Shown piece after piece: positions 56,197-64,000 of a stretch of DNA of 64,000 nucleotides. The stretch lies in NCBI GenBank assembly GCA_963738025.1, contig CAVTWA010000001.1, positions 62,001-126,000 of the forward strand, given 5' to 3'. The DNA is from 20CM-2-55-15 sp963738025 (GTDB taxonomy: Bacteria > Acidobacteriota > Terriglobia > 20CM-2-55-15). Under the pieces are notes generated by a model. It was not told where the DNA came from. It worked only from the letters and a program-made list of their open reading frames with translations, and did not search any database. The translations under genes and the position numbers were made by a program. Positions within the stretch are counted from its first letter, which is position 1. The number at the start of each line of letters is the position of its first letter.

Positions 56197-58635
56197 ATGT
56201 CTGGTGACAGTTACAACCCTGAAGACATCGAGCCGAAGTGGCGCTCGTACTGGATTTCAAACCATCTTCACGAAGCGAAGGACGACGACCCTCGCCCGAA
56301 GTATTACTGTCTGGATATGTTTCCGTATCCATCGGGCTCGGGATTACACGTAGGTCATTGGCGCAGTTACGTTCTTCCCGATTGCTGGTCGCGCTACAAG
56401 TGGCTCCAGGGTTTTAACGTCCTCCATCCGATGGGGTGGGACGCCTTCGGTTCACCAGCCGAAAATGACGCCATCCAGAAAGGAATCCAGCCGAGCGTCA
56501 GCACGAAGCGCAACATCGAGAACTTCAAACGCCAGCTCCATGAGATCGGCGCCATGTACGACTGGTCCCGCGAACTCAACACCACGGATCCGGATTACTA
56601 CAAGTGGACCCAGTGGATCTTCGTGAAAATGTTCAAGGCGGGGCTGGCTTACAAGACCTTCATGCCGGTGAACTGGTGCCCAAGCTGTAAGACCGGCATC
56701 GCAAACGAAGACGTCGTTAATGGTCGATGCGAACGTTGCGGCACGGAGGTCACGAAAAAAGAACTGAATCAGTGGATGCTCCGCATCACCAGGTATGCGG
56801 ACCGCCTGCTGAACGGTCTGGAACGTCTCGACTGGCCTGAAAAGGTCAAGACGATGCAAAGCAACTGGATCGGGAGATCGGAAGGCGCCGAAGTCACCTT
56901 TACTGCAATCGGCCCGGCCGGGGAGCAACATCCCTTGAAGATTTTCACCACGCGGCCGGACACTCTCTTCGGCGCGACCTACATGGTAATGGCACCTGAG
57001 CATCCACTGGTGAAAGAACTGGTATCCGTATCTCAGACTGCTGCCGTCGATGCCTACGTCGAGAAAGTCAAAGCGGAGCGCGACATCGATCGCGCTGCAA
57101 AAACGGAAAAGACCGGTGTGTTCACGGGCGCCTACGCCATCAATCCGATGAACAATGAAAAGATTCCAATCTGGATCGCCGACTACGTCCTGATGGCTTA
57201 CGGCACAGGAGCGATCATGGCAGTTCCCGCTCATGATGAGCGCGATTATGAATTCGCGAAGACGTTCGGATTGGAAATTCGCGAAGTCGTTTCTTCGAGC
57301 CAGGGCATCTCCAACGAGGCTTTCATCGGCGAAGGTGTGATGGTCAATTCGGGACCTTTTTCCGGCAGAGCCTCAGCGGAAGGGCGTAAGGCTATCGTTA
57401 AATGGCTCGAGGAAAAAGGGCTTGGACAGGGCACCGTCAACTACAAGCTCCGCGATTGGGTTTTCTCGCGGCAGCGTTATTGGGGTGAGCCCATCCCGAT
57501 CGTGCACTGTTCGATCAATTGCGGGCTCGTTCCCGTCCCCGAGGAGGACTTACCGGTCCGGCTTCCGGACGTCGAACGGTATCAGCCGACCGGCACCGGC
57601 GAGTCCCCGCTGGCGGCTATCCACGATTGGGTCAATACGACCTGCCCGAATTGTGGCGGTCCGGCGAAACGCGAGACGGACACGATGCCGCAATGGGCCG
57701 GCTCTTCGTGGTACTTCCTTCGCTATCCTTCGCCTCACGACCAGAATGCATTGATCAGCGAACAGGGCAAGCGCTGGGTCCCCATTGACATGTATGTGGG
57801 CGGTGTGGAGCACGCGATCCTTCATCTGCTCTACTCGCGGTTCTTTACGATGTTTCTTCACGACATCGGCGTGGTTGATTTCGACGAACCGTTCATGCGG
57901 CTTTTCAATCAAGGAATGATCACCTACGTCGGCAAGAGCGGAAAAGCAGAAAAGATGTCGAAGTCCAAGGGAAATGTCGTGAATCCGGATGATCTGGTGC
58001 GAGAGTTCGGATGCGATTCGCTGCGGATGTACGAATTGTTCGTCGGCCCCCCTGAACTGGACGCCGAATGGAGCGATAACGGCATCAAAGGAGTTCACGG
58101 ATTTCTCCGCAAGGCGTGGCACTGGGTGACGATGTATGACGGCAACTGGACGACGACACCCAGCAAAACTTTACTGACGCAACGACACTTGCTCATTAAA
58201 AACGTCACCGAACGCCTTGAAGGTCTGCGCATGAATACCATCGTGAGCTCCTTCATGGAATTCGTGAATGAAGTCACCGACTTAAGAGAGGCGCCGGACA
58301 AGGAAACCGTTGAGGCGTTTCTCGTCGCCATGGCACCCTTCGCTCCTCACTTCGCTGAGGAACTCTGGGAACGCACGGGACACCAGCCCTCGATCTTCTT
58401 TCAGAAATGGCCCCGGTGGGATGAAGCGTACACGGTTTCGGACATGATCAGTGTTCCGGTTCAAGTCAATGGTAAACACCGCGGAACAATCACTGTTGCG
58501 ATGGATGCTCCGGAAGACGCTGTCCTGGAATCTGCGATGAGGGATCCCGCCATCGGCCGTTACATGGATGGGAAGCACATCCGGAAGAAGGTTTACGTCA
58601 AAAACAGAATTCTGAATCTGGTGGTCGCGGAGTAG
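56197..58635 (+). CDS. leuS: Leucyl-tRNA synthetase
   Basis: An 812-residue class I synthetase. HIGH is HVGH (51-54) after PYPSGSGL, and KMSKS is EKMSKSKGN (586-590). An editing domain is visible (TTRPDTLFGATYMVMAPEH, GTGAIMAVPAHDERD). A zinc-type Cys set (CPSCKTGIANEDV, CERCG) is present. It attaches leucine to tRNA(Leu). It ends 8 bases before the convergent M20 peptidase gene. Confidence 0.97.
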   Translation: MSGDSYNPEDIEPKWRSYWISNHLHEAKDDDPRPKYYCLDMFPYPSGSGLHVGHWRSYVLPDCWSRYKWLQGFNVLHPMGWDAFGSPAENDAIQKGIQPSVSTKRNIENFKRQLHEIGAMYDWSRELNTTDPDYYKWTQWIFVKMFKAGLAYKTFMPVNWCPSCKTGIANEDVVNGRCERCGTEVTKKELNQWMLRITRYADRLLNGLERLDWPEKVKTMQSNWIGRSEGAEVTFTAIGPAGEQHPLKIFTTRPDTLFGATYMVMAPEHPLVKELVSVSQTAAVDAYVEKVKAERDIDRAAKTEKTGVFTGAYAINPMNNEKIPIWIADYVLMAYGTGAIMAVPAHDERDYEFAKTFGLEIREVVSSSQGISNEAFIGEGVMVNSGPFSGRASAEGRKAIVKWLEEKGLGQGTVNYKLRDWVFSRQRYWGEPIPIVHCSINCGLVPVPEEDLPVRLPDVERYQPTGTGESPLAAIHDWVNTTCPNCGGPAKRETDTMPQWAGSSWYFLRYPSPHDQNALISEQGKRWVPIDMYVGGVEHAILHLLYSRFFTMFLHDIGVVDFDEPFMRLFNQGMITYVGKSGKAEKMSKSKGNVVNPDDLVREFGCDSLRMYELFVGPPELDAEWSDNGIKGVHGFLRKAWHWVTMYDGNWTTTPSKTLLTQRHLLIKNVTERLEGLRMNTIVSSFMEFVNEVTDLREAPDKETVEAFLVAMAPFAPHFAEELWERTGHQPSIFFQKWPRWDEAYTVSDMISVPVQVNGKHRGTITVAMDAPEDAVLESAMRDPAIGRYMDGKHIRKKVYVKNRILNLVVAE

Positions 58636-58643
58636 CAGCGCAT

Positions 58644-59927
58644 TTACTGAATTCCGGCCAGCGAAACCAGAATTCCCATGGCAATTTCCAATCCTCGAAC
58701 GCTGGACGGCTTATCCATGTCGATCCACTCATCAAGCGTGTGATTACGACCGCCTGTTCCACCGGATTCGAGGGTAATCGCTGGAATGCCCATGCTCATC
58801 GGAATGTTCGAATCGGTACTGCTGGTGTCGTACGTCGGAGTCAGGCCGAAAGCTTGTACGACGGCGCTCGCGGTCTGAACAATCGGTGAATTCATCGCGG
58901 TCTGTCCAAACGGACGATCGCCGATCATCTTGACATCGACTTCAATTCTGCCTTGGGTTATCGACCTCGCATGGTTTTCTTCGTCTGCCGCTTCACGCAT
59001 GAATCGGGTGAAATTGTCGACGGTTTTGTTCAATTCCTCTCTCGTTTCGGAACGGATATCGACATCCATCCACGATTCAAACGGAATGGAATTCACGGAC
59101 GTACCGCCGCCGATAACGCCTACGTTAAAGGTCGTCTTGGGCCTGGAAGGCACCTGCATTTTTGACAGCTTGACGATAGCATTTCCCAACGCGTAGGCGG
59201 GGCTCACGGAACCGAACGATCCAAAGCTGTGACCGCCTGGCCCTTTAAAAGTCACTCGAAACCGCTTGCTGCCCATGCCGGCAATCGTGATGTCATTACC
59301 CCACCCGAAAGGGTCCAGGGAAATGAACATTTTGATTTTGTCTTTATACGGCCCCTTTTGAAAAAGGTACTTCATGCCCCGAAGATCGCCCTGGCCTTCT
59401 TCACCAACGTTCCCGATGAAAAGGATATCGCTCGCGGTTTGAATTTTGGCAGCGTCGAGGGCGCGCACCATCTCCAGGAGACCAGCGAGCGCGCGCGAAT
59501 CGTCCCCTACACCAGGAGCGTACAGTCTGGTTCCTTCGCGGCGGACCTTGACGTCGGTACCTTCCGGAAAAACGGTGTCCAGATGAGCGGCGATGGCGAT
59601 CAGTGGGCCAGCCCCCGTACCTTTCCGGACTCCGATGACATTGCCTTCGGCGTCGATGTGGATATCCGCGAGTCCGCTTTGTTTCAGCATTTCTGCAAAT
59701 GCTTTGGCCCGCTTTTCCTCCTTGAACGGAGGCGCCTCGATTTCGGTGATCTGGATCGTCTCGCGCACCAATCGATCGTGGTCTTTATCGACAAATTGTT
59801 CGGCCAGCTTGAACTTGGGATCGGTCAGGGCTCGCTGAGCAAAGGCGGGAGCGGCACACAAAAGGCAGAAGAGGCACAAGAAGCCCCTTGTATTGCGCTG
59901 TTTCTTACGGCCGGTCTTCGTAGACAA
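58644..59927 (-). CDS. Secreted M20 family metallopeptidase
   Basis: About 427 residues from a TTG at 59927, with GGAGG 5 bases upstream inside the pyrC end; an ATG at 59978 is the alternative. A signal peptide (GFLCLFCLLCAAPAFA) is followed by the catalytic domain with AHLDTVFP (metal His/Asp), GVGDDSRAL and GNVGEEGQGD (Glu pair). A dimerisation domain interrupts it (SFGSFGSVSPAYAL). It should be a peptidase or amidohydrolase in the periplasm. It overlaps pyrC by 23 bases and has no clear link to pyrimidines. Confidence 0.85.
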   Translation of the reverse strand: MSTKTGRKKQRNTRGFLCLFCLLCAAPAFAQRALTDPKFKLAEQFVDKDHDRLVRETIQITEIEAPPFKEEKRAKAFAEMLKQSGLADIHIDAEGNVIGVRKGTGAGPLIAIAAHLDTVFPEGTDVKVRREGTRLYAPGVGDDSRALAGLLEMVRALDAAKIQTASDILFIGNVGEEGQGDLRGMKYLFQKGPYKDKIKMFISLDPFGWGNDITIAGMGSKRFRVTFKGPGGHSFGSFGSVSPAYALGNAIVKLSKMQVPSRPKTTFNVGVIGGGTSVNSIPFESWMDVDIRSETREELNKTVDNFTRFMREAADEENHARSITQGRIEVDVKMIGDRPFGQTAMNSPIVQTASAVVQAFGLTPTYDTSSTDSNIPMSMGIPAITLESGGTGGRNHTLDEWIDMDKPSSVRGLEIAMGILVSLAGIQ

Positions 59928-61170
59928 CCTTTCCTCCGACAAGCGTCGCGACAGCCTTGCCTTTAAATTGCCAGCCATGGAATGGCGAGTTCCTGCTGCG
60001 CGAGCGGGACTGATTCACGTCAAAGGACCATGTGCGATTCAGATCCAGGATCGTGAGATCCGCGTCACTGCCTTCGAATAATCCCCAGGGCCGCACCTTC
60101 ATGATTTTCTGCGGGTTGAGCGACAGCAATTCGACGATGCGCTGAATCGGAAGCCTCAGCTTTGTCAGTGTGAGGGCCACCGCGGTTTCCAGTCCCGTGA
60201 TACCAAACGGCGCACGGTCGAACTCCAACATCTTCAAGTTAACATGATGTGGAGCGTGATCGCTGGCAATCGCATCGATGGTTCCGTCTTCAAGGCCGTG
60301 AACGAGCGCGGCCACATCCTCGCTCGACCGCAGGGGCGGATTCATCTTTGCATTGGTGTCGTAATCTGCAACAGCGGCATCGGTCAGTGTGAAGTGATGG
60401 GGAGCCACCTCAGCGGAAATATTAAGCCCCCGGCTCTTCGCCTGGCGCACCATTTCCACGGCCGCCCGGGTACTCAGGTGCGCTACGTGATACTTGCCGC
60501 CCGTCAATTGTGCCAGGATGAGATCTCGGGCCACCATGGTTTCTTCGGCGGCCGCCGGAATGCCTTTCAGTCCAAGCCGCGTGGAATAGAGACCCTCGTG
60601 CATCACGCCGCCCTTCGACAGGTGCAGATCTTCGCAATGCTGAATGACCGGCAATCCGAACATCTGGGAGTATTCGAGGGCACGCCGAAACAGTTGCGCA
60701 TCCATAACCGGTTTCCCGTCGTCGGAAATTCCCGCGATGCCGGCTTCGAACATTTCGCCGATCTCGGCCAGCGTCTCACCTTTCTGCTCTTTTGTGATGG
60801 CACCGATCGGAAAGACGCGAGCCGGCGAAGACCGGCGGGCTTCCGAAACGATGTAATGCGTGATCGAAGGATTGTCGTTGGGTGGCTTGGTGTTCGGCAT
60901 TGCAGCCACGGCAGAGAATCCTCCGGCAACAGCGGCGGCGCCGCCGCTCGCGATGGTCTCGGCTTCTTCCGTGCCCGGTTCGCGCAGATGCACATGGATG
61001 TCGAAGAAGCCGGGCGCCACGACAAGACCCGCGGCATCGAAAACTGGCATATCGGAGACATTGGAAGCGCCGACAGTCGCAATCTTGCCGTCGCGAATGA
61101 GCACATTCGTCACAGTGTCGATTTTGCGCGCAGGATCAACAACCCGGCCATTCTTCAGCAGAAGATCCAT
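59905..61170 (-). CDS. pyrC: Dihydroorotase
   Basis: A 421-residue amidohydrolase. Metal ligands are visible in DIHVHLREPG (H59, H61), VIQHCEDL, KYHVAHLST and AIASDHAPHH (Asp). It closes carbamoyl-aspartate to dihydroorotate. It starts 18 bases after pyrB. It is of the class I long type. The next gene starts within its last codons. Confidence 0.93.
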   Translation of the reverse strand: MDLLLKNGRVVDPARKIDTVTNVLIRDGKIATVGASNVSDMPVFDAAGLVVAPGFFDIHVHLREPGTEEAETIASGGAAAVAGGFSAVAAMPNTKPPNDNPSITHYIVSEARRSSPARVFPIGAITKEQKGETLAEIGEMFEAGIAGISDDGKPVMDAQLFRRALEYSQMFGLPVIQHCEDLHLSKGGVMHEGLYSTRLGLKGIPAAAEETMVARDLILAQLTGGKYHVAHLSTRAAVEMVRQAKSRGLNISAEVAPHHFTLTDAAVADYDTNAKMNPPLRSSEDVAALVHGLEDGTIDAIASDHAPHHVNLKMLEFDRAPFGITGLETAVALTLTKLRLPIQRIVELLSLNPQKIMKVRPWGLFEGSDADLTILDLNRTWSFDVNQSRSRSRNSPFHGWQFKGKAVATLVGGKVVYEDRP

Positions 61171-61188
61171 ATTTTCCCGTGCTCCTGG

Positions 61189-62121
61189 CTAGCCGCCCAG
61201 CAGCAAATACAAAAGGGCCATGCGCACTGCAACGCCGGCGGAAACCTGATCCAGGATGACCGAATAGGGGCCATCCGCCACGTCGGTCGCAATCTCGACA
61301 CCCCGGTTGATGGGACCGGGGTGCATGATGATCACATCGGACTTCGCGCGTGCGGCGCGCTCACGAGTTAAACCGTAGTATCGAAAATACTCGCGAACGG
61401 ACGGAAAAAACGACTCGCTCATCCGTTCGAACTGCACCCGCAGCATCATGACGACATCCGCGTTCTCAACGGCCTCGGCCAGAGAGTGCGTGGTGTGCAG
61501 GAACTCATTGTTTTCGCAAACAATCTTCTCGACCGCTGCCGGCATCAACGTCGGCGCGGAGCACAGCCAGACATGCGACCCGAATTTGGTCAAGAGATGG
61601 GTATTCGAGCGGGCAACGCGGCTGTGCGCAACGTCGCCGATGATGGCAACCTTCAAGTCGTTGAGCCGGCCCTTCCGCTGACGGATTGTGCATGCGTCCA
61701 GAAGCGCTTGCGTCGGATGTTCGTGGGCGCCGTCGCCGCCATTGATAATTGACGCTTTCGTCAACCTGGCCAGGGTGTGCGGCGCTCCGGAAGCGGAATG
61801 ACGGATGACGACGGCATCGGCGGCCATGGCGTCGAGTGTTCTCGCCGTATCGATCAGGGTTTCGCCTTTTGAAACGCTGCTGGTGGACGACGAGATATTG
61901 ACAACGTCCGCAGACAGCCGTTTTCCGGCAATTTCGAACGATGTTCGCGTCCGTGTCGATGCTTCGAAGAAAAGATTGATGACGGTCTTTCCGCGCAACG
62001 TCGGAACTTTTTTGATCGGCCGGGTAGAGACTTCCTGAAATGATTCCGCCGTATCGAGAATTTCTAGAATTTCCTCGCGACTCAGATCCTGAGTCCCAAG
62101 AACATCTTTCCGCTTCAGCAC
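61189..62121 (-). CDS. pyrB: Aspartate carbamoyltransferase catalytic subunit
   Basis: A 310-residue protein with the carbamoyl-phosphate motif STRTRTS (55-61), then IINGGDGAHEHPTQALLD and MLRVQFERM. It forms carbamoyl-aspartate, the committed step of pyrimidine synthesis. It directly abuts the pyrR stop (62122). No pyrI regulatory subunit is present here. Confidence 0.96.
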   Translation of the reverse strand: MLKRKDVLGTQDLSREEILEILDTAESFQEVSTRPIKKVPTLRGKTVINLFFEASTRTRTSFEIAGKRLSADVVNISSSTSSVSKGETLIDTARTLDAMAADAVVIRHSASGAPHTLARLTKASIINGGDGAHEHPTQALLDACTIRQRKGRLNDLKVAIIGDVAHSRVARSNTHLLTKFGSHVWLCSAPTLMPAAVEKIVCENNEFLHTTHSLAEAVENADVVMMLRVQFERMSESFFPSVREYFRYYGLTRERAARAKSDVIIMHPGPINRGVEIATDVADGPYSVILDQVSAGVAVRMALLYLLLGG

Positions 62122-62664
62122 CTAGATTTTTTCCATGACGTAGATCGCGTCTTCGCCGTCGACTTCCTTTAACTTCACTTCAACAACTTCGTCGTCTCTC
62201 GTGGAAATTTTCTTGCCGATGAAATTGGCCTCGATCGGCAGTTCGCGATGTCCACGATCGATCAGCACCGCAAGCTGAATGGTCCGCATCCGGCCGAAAT
62301 CACACAGGGCGTCCAGGGCAGCCCGAATCGTCCGGCCGGTATAAAGGACATCATCAACCAGCACGACATCCCGATCATCGATGTTGGGGGGAACTTCCGT
62401 TTTCTGCACCACCGGCTGCGCAGCGACGCGCGTCAGATCATCCCGGTACAGGTTGATGTCCAGAGTTCCGATCTGCGGTTCACGCTGTGTCTTCTCGGCC
62501 ATTCGGATCGCCATACGGCGCGCCATAGGCACACCGCGCCGCTGAATACCGATCAGTACGACCGGTCTTCCGCTGTTCGCTTCCAGGATTCGCTCAGCCA
62601 TCAGATCCAGCGTCGTCTGCAGCTCGCCGGCATTCATCAATTGATAATTCAGCTTCAAAGACAT
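62122..62664 (-). CDS. pyrR: Bifunctional pyr operon regulator / uracil phosphoribosyltransferase
   Basis: A 180-residue phosphoribosyltransferase with PRPP motif VVLVDDVLYTGRT (about 97-109) and IGIQRRGVPMARR. PyrR binds pyr mRNA leaders in Gram-positive bacteria. Here it heads pyrR-pyrB-pyrC, but no leader long enough for an attenuator is visible in front of it. It may act chiefly as an enzyme or on another leader. Confidence 0.93.
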   Translation of the reverse strand: MSLKLNYQLMNAGELQTTLDLMAERILEANSGRPVVLIGIQRRGVPMARRMAIRMAEKTQREPQIGTLDINLYRDDLTRVAAQPVVQKTEVPPNIDDRDVVLVDDVLYTGRTIRAALDALCDFGRMRTIQLAVLIDRGHRELPIEANFIGKKISTRDDEVVEVKLKEVDGEDAIYVMEKI

Positions 62665-62668
62665 GGCG

Positions 62669-62694
62669 GGTCAAAATTATATGCTAGATTGACC
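62669..62694. promoter_or_regulatory. GGTCAA/TTGACC inverted repeat in the pyrR-pyrD divergent gap
   Basis: The only 33 bases between the two start codons contain GGTCAA (62669-62674) and TTGACC (62689-62694), 14 bases apart. They flank an AT-rich core with TATAAT on the minus strand (62681-62676). That box would put the pyrR transcript start within a few bases of its ATG. It could be an operator or overlapping promoters. Confidence 0.35.
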
Positions 62695-62697
62695 ATA

Positions 62698-63615
62698 ATG
62701 AGTGGGGTTGATCTCTCCGTCGAATTGGCCGGCATCAAGCTCCCGAACCCGGTAATTGCGGCAAGCGGCACGTTCGGATACGGCGAGGAATTTGCCCGCT
62801 TTTCAGACCTCCGCCGAATCGGTGGCATCTGCGTTAAAGGGACCTCCGCCCGCCCGCTGGACGGAAATCTTCCGCCACGGCTTTTCCCGACGGCTTCCGG
62901 CATGCTGAATTCGATTGGCCTCGAAAACGTCGGCGTCGACGCATTCATTCGCGACAAGATGCCTTTTCTGCGAACAATCGGATGCGCCATCTTTGTCAAC
63001 GTCTTCGGCTTCACCGAAGACGAATACGTGGAAGTCGTCGACAAGTTGAACGCATGTGAGGGGATCGCGGCATATGAATTAAACGTCTCGTGTCCAAATA
63101 CAAAACATGGCGGGATGGTGTTCGGCCAAAGCGCCGAACTGACCCGGCATCTGACAAAACTGCTGAAGGATCGGGCCCGGCGGCCGCTCATTGTGAAGCT
63201 TTCACCTAACGTGACGGACATTACCGAGTTCGCCCGGGCCGCGGAAGATGCCGGGGCCGATGCGATCACCGTCGCCAACACATATCTGGCGATGGCGGTC
63301 GATGCCGAGACTTTCAGACCACGCATTCACACCGTCACCGGAGGGCTTTCGGGTCCCGCAATCAAACCGATCACTCTTCGAATGGTCTACCAGTGTTCGC
63401 GAGCCGTGAACATCCCGGTAATCGGCCTGGGTGGGATTGTGACGGCCGATGATGCTGTCGAATACATACTTGCCGGTGCGTCTGCCGTGCAAGTCGGGAC
63501 TGCCAGTTTCCGCGATCCACGCGCACCGCTTCGCGTCATCGATGGCGTCGAGAAATTTCTAAAGCGGCGGGCATTAACATCGATCCGCGATCTGGTCGGA
63601 CAAATGAAGACATGA
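62698..63615 (+). CDS. pyrD: Dihydroorotate dehydrogenase, class 1B catalytic subunit
   Basis: A 305-residue protein from ATG 62698. The longer open frame upstream runs through pyrR antisense and is rejected. FMN-binding ASGTFGYGEEF and KGTSARP are followed by the catalytic Cys in ELNVSCPNTKHGG, and phosphate-binding GLGGIVTADDAVEYI and GASAVQVGTA. Class 1B enzymes use NAD with a PyrK partner. pyrK is not visible next to it in this window. Confidence 0.94.
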   Translation: MSGVDLSVELAGIKLPNPVIAASGTFGYGEEFARFSDLRRIGGICVKGTSARPLDGNLPPRLFPTASGMLNSIGLENVGVDAFIRDKMPFLRTIGCAIFVNVFGFTEDEYVEVVDKLNACEGIAAYELNVSCPNTKHGGMVFGQSAELTRHLTKLLKDRARRPLIVKLSPNVTDITEFARAAEDAGADAITVANTYLAMAVDAETFRPRIHTVTGGLSGPAIKPITLRMVYQCSRAVNIPVIGLGGIVTADDAVEYILAGASAVQVGTASFRDPRAPLRVIDGVEKFLKRRALTSIRDLVGQMKT

Positions 63616-63628
63616 ATGAGGAACTAAC

Positions 63629-64000
63629 ATGAAAGAGAAGGTGCTCATCGCTCTGGACTTCAGTTCCGCGCAGCAGGCACTCCAGATCGTCGAAGAACTG
63701 CACGATCTGACGGGGATGTTTAAAGTCGGCAGCCAGTTGTTTATGGCCGAAGGACCGAACATCGTTCGTGAAATCATCCACAAGGGCGGCAAAGTCTTTC
63801 TCGACCTCAAATTCCACGATATTCCCAATACCGTCCTGCACGCAGCCGTCGAGGCCGCCAGGCTGCACGTCAGCATGATGACCATTCATGCGAGCGGTGG
63901 CCGCTCGATGATGCAGGCCGTTTCGAGAGAATTGCACGACAAGTTCGGCGCCAGACGTCCACTGGTGGTGGCAGTGACTGTCTTAACCAGCTTCGACACG
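63629..64000 (+). CDS. pyrF: Orotidine 5'-phosphate decarboxylase, 3' end off the window
   Basis: The first 124 codons begin KEKVLIALDFSSAQQALQI. The active-site motif DLKFHDIPNTV is present, followed by TIHASGGRSMM. It makes UMP from OMP. It starts 13 bases after pyrD in the same operon. The frame is open at the right edge. Confidence 0.95.
   Translation, partial: MKEKVLIALDFSSAQQALQIVEELHDLTGMFKVGSQLFMAEGPNIVREIIHKGGKVFLDLKFHDIPNTVLHAAVEAARLHVSMMTIHASGGRSMMQAVSRELHDKFGARRPLVVAVTVLTSFDT

Noticed and set aside
60244..61371. 375-codon plus-strand frame
   Set aside because: It is antisense to pyrC and the pyrB end, and the sequence has no domain character.
62248..62697. Long N-terminal extension of pyrD
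   Set aside because: It is antisense to pyrR, and the family start matches ATG 62698.

Overview
The window reads as bacterial chromosome, most likely Acidobacteriota. That placement is inferred from gene content: three large Oar-type outer-membrane receptors that carry an N-terminal carboxypeptidase-regulatory-like domain, three separate ECF sigma/partner loci, a Gld-type ABC cluster with a DUF4340 protein, and many dispersed GC-rich palindromes between genes. No phage, plasmid, insertion sequence or CRISPR array was recognised. One tRNA (CAT anticodon) is present.

Layout. 1-4.9 kb: an ECF sigma factor with a small membrane protein and a zinc-finger partner, a heptosyltransferase-like GT9, and rpsU. 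5-9.2 kb: a palindromic element, then a fused FAD/Fe-S oxidoreductase and an alpha/beta hydrolase, both broken by many 1-base indels. 9.3-16 kb: an EAL-HDOD signalling protein, an RRM protein, nuoG-nuoI, a rhodanese and a HAD hydrolase. 16-21.3 kb: the Gld-type ABC operon. 21.4-21.8 kb: a tandem array of ten hairpins. 21.8-35 kb: three Oar-like receptors, one of them in an operon with an ECF sigma factor, a membrane partner and two LTxxQ (Spy/CpxP-like) proteins, plus lysA. 35-40.8 kb: a third ECF sigma with a zinc-finger/thioredoxin-fold partner, a TPR lipoprotein-like protein and purH. 40.8-51 kb: selA, efp, an M24 peptidase, a family 2 glycosyltransferase, a UbiA prenyltransferase, a ChaN-like protein, larB and mutS2. 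51-58.6 kb: dnaG-rpoD, the tRNA, a zinc-ribbon coiled-coil protein, RNase HI and leuS. 58.6-64 kb: pyrimidine biosynthesis, with pyrR-pyrB-pyrC and an M20 peptidase on the minus strand, divergent from pyrD-pyrF, which runs off the right edge.

The genes are mostly housekeeping (NADH dehydrogenase, lysine, purine and pyrimidine synthesis, translation, replication and transcription initiation). The accessory interest lies in envelope stress and outer-membrane signalling. The most system-like unit is 25.3-30.5 kb: ECF sigma, membrane partner, Spy-like protein, glycine-rich Oar receptor, and a glycine-rich protein with four LTxxQ motifs.

Two other themes stand out. First, dispersed palindrome families overlap gene ends: one family supplies the TAA stop of four genes, and another appears to encode a short peptide inside the GT9 gene. 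Second, several obligatory genes (rpsU, dnaG) and two receptors carry single 1-base frameshifts, and 5.9-8.3 kb carries about a dozen. This looks more like local sequence error than biology, but cannot be settled from the sequence alone.
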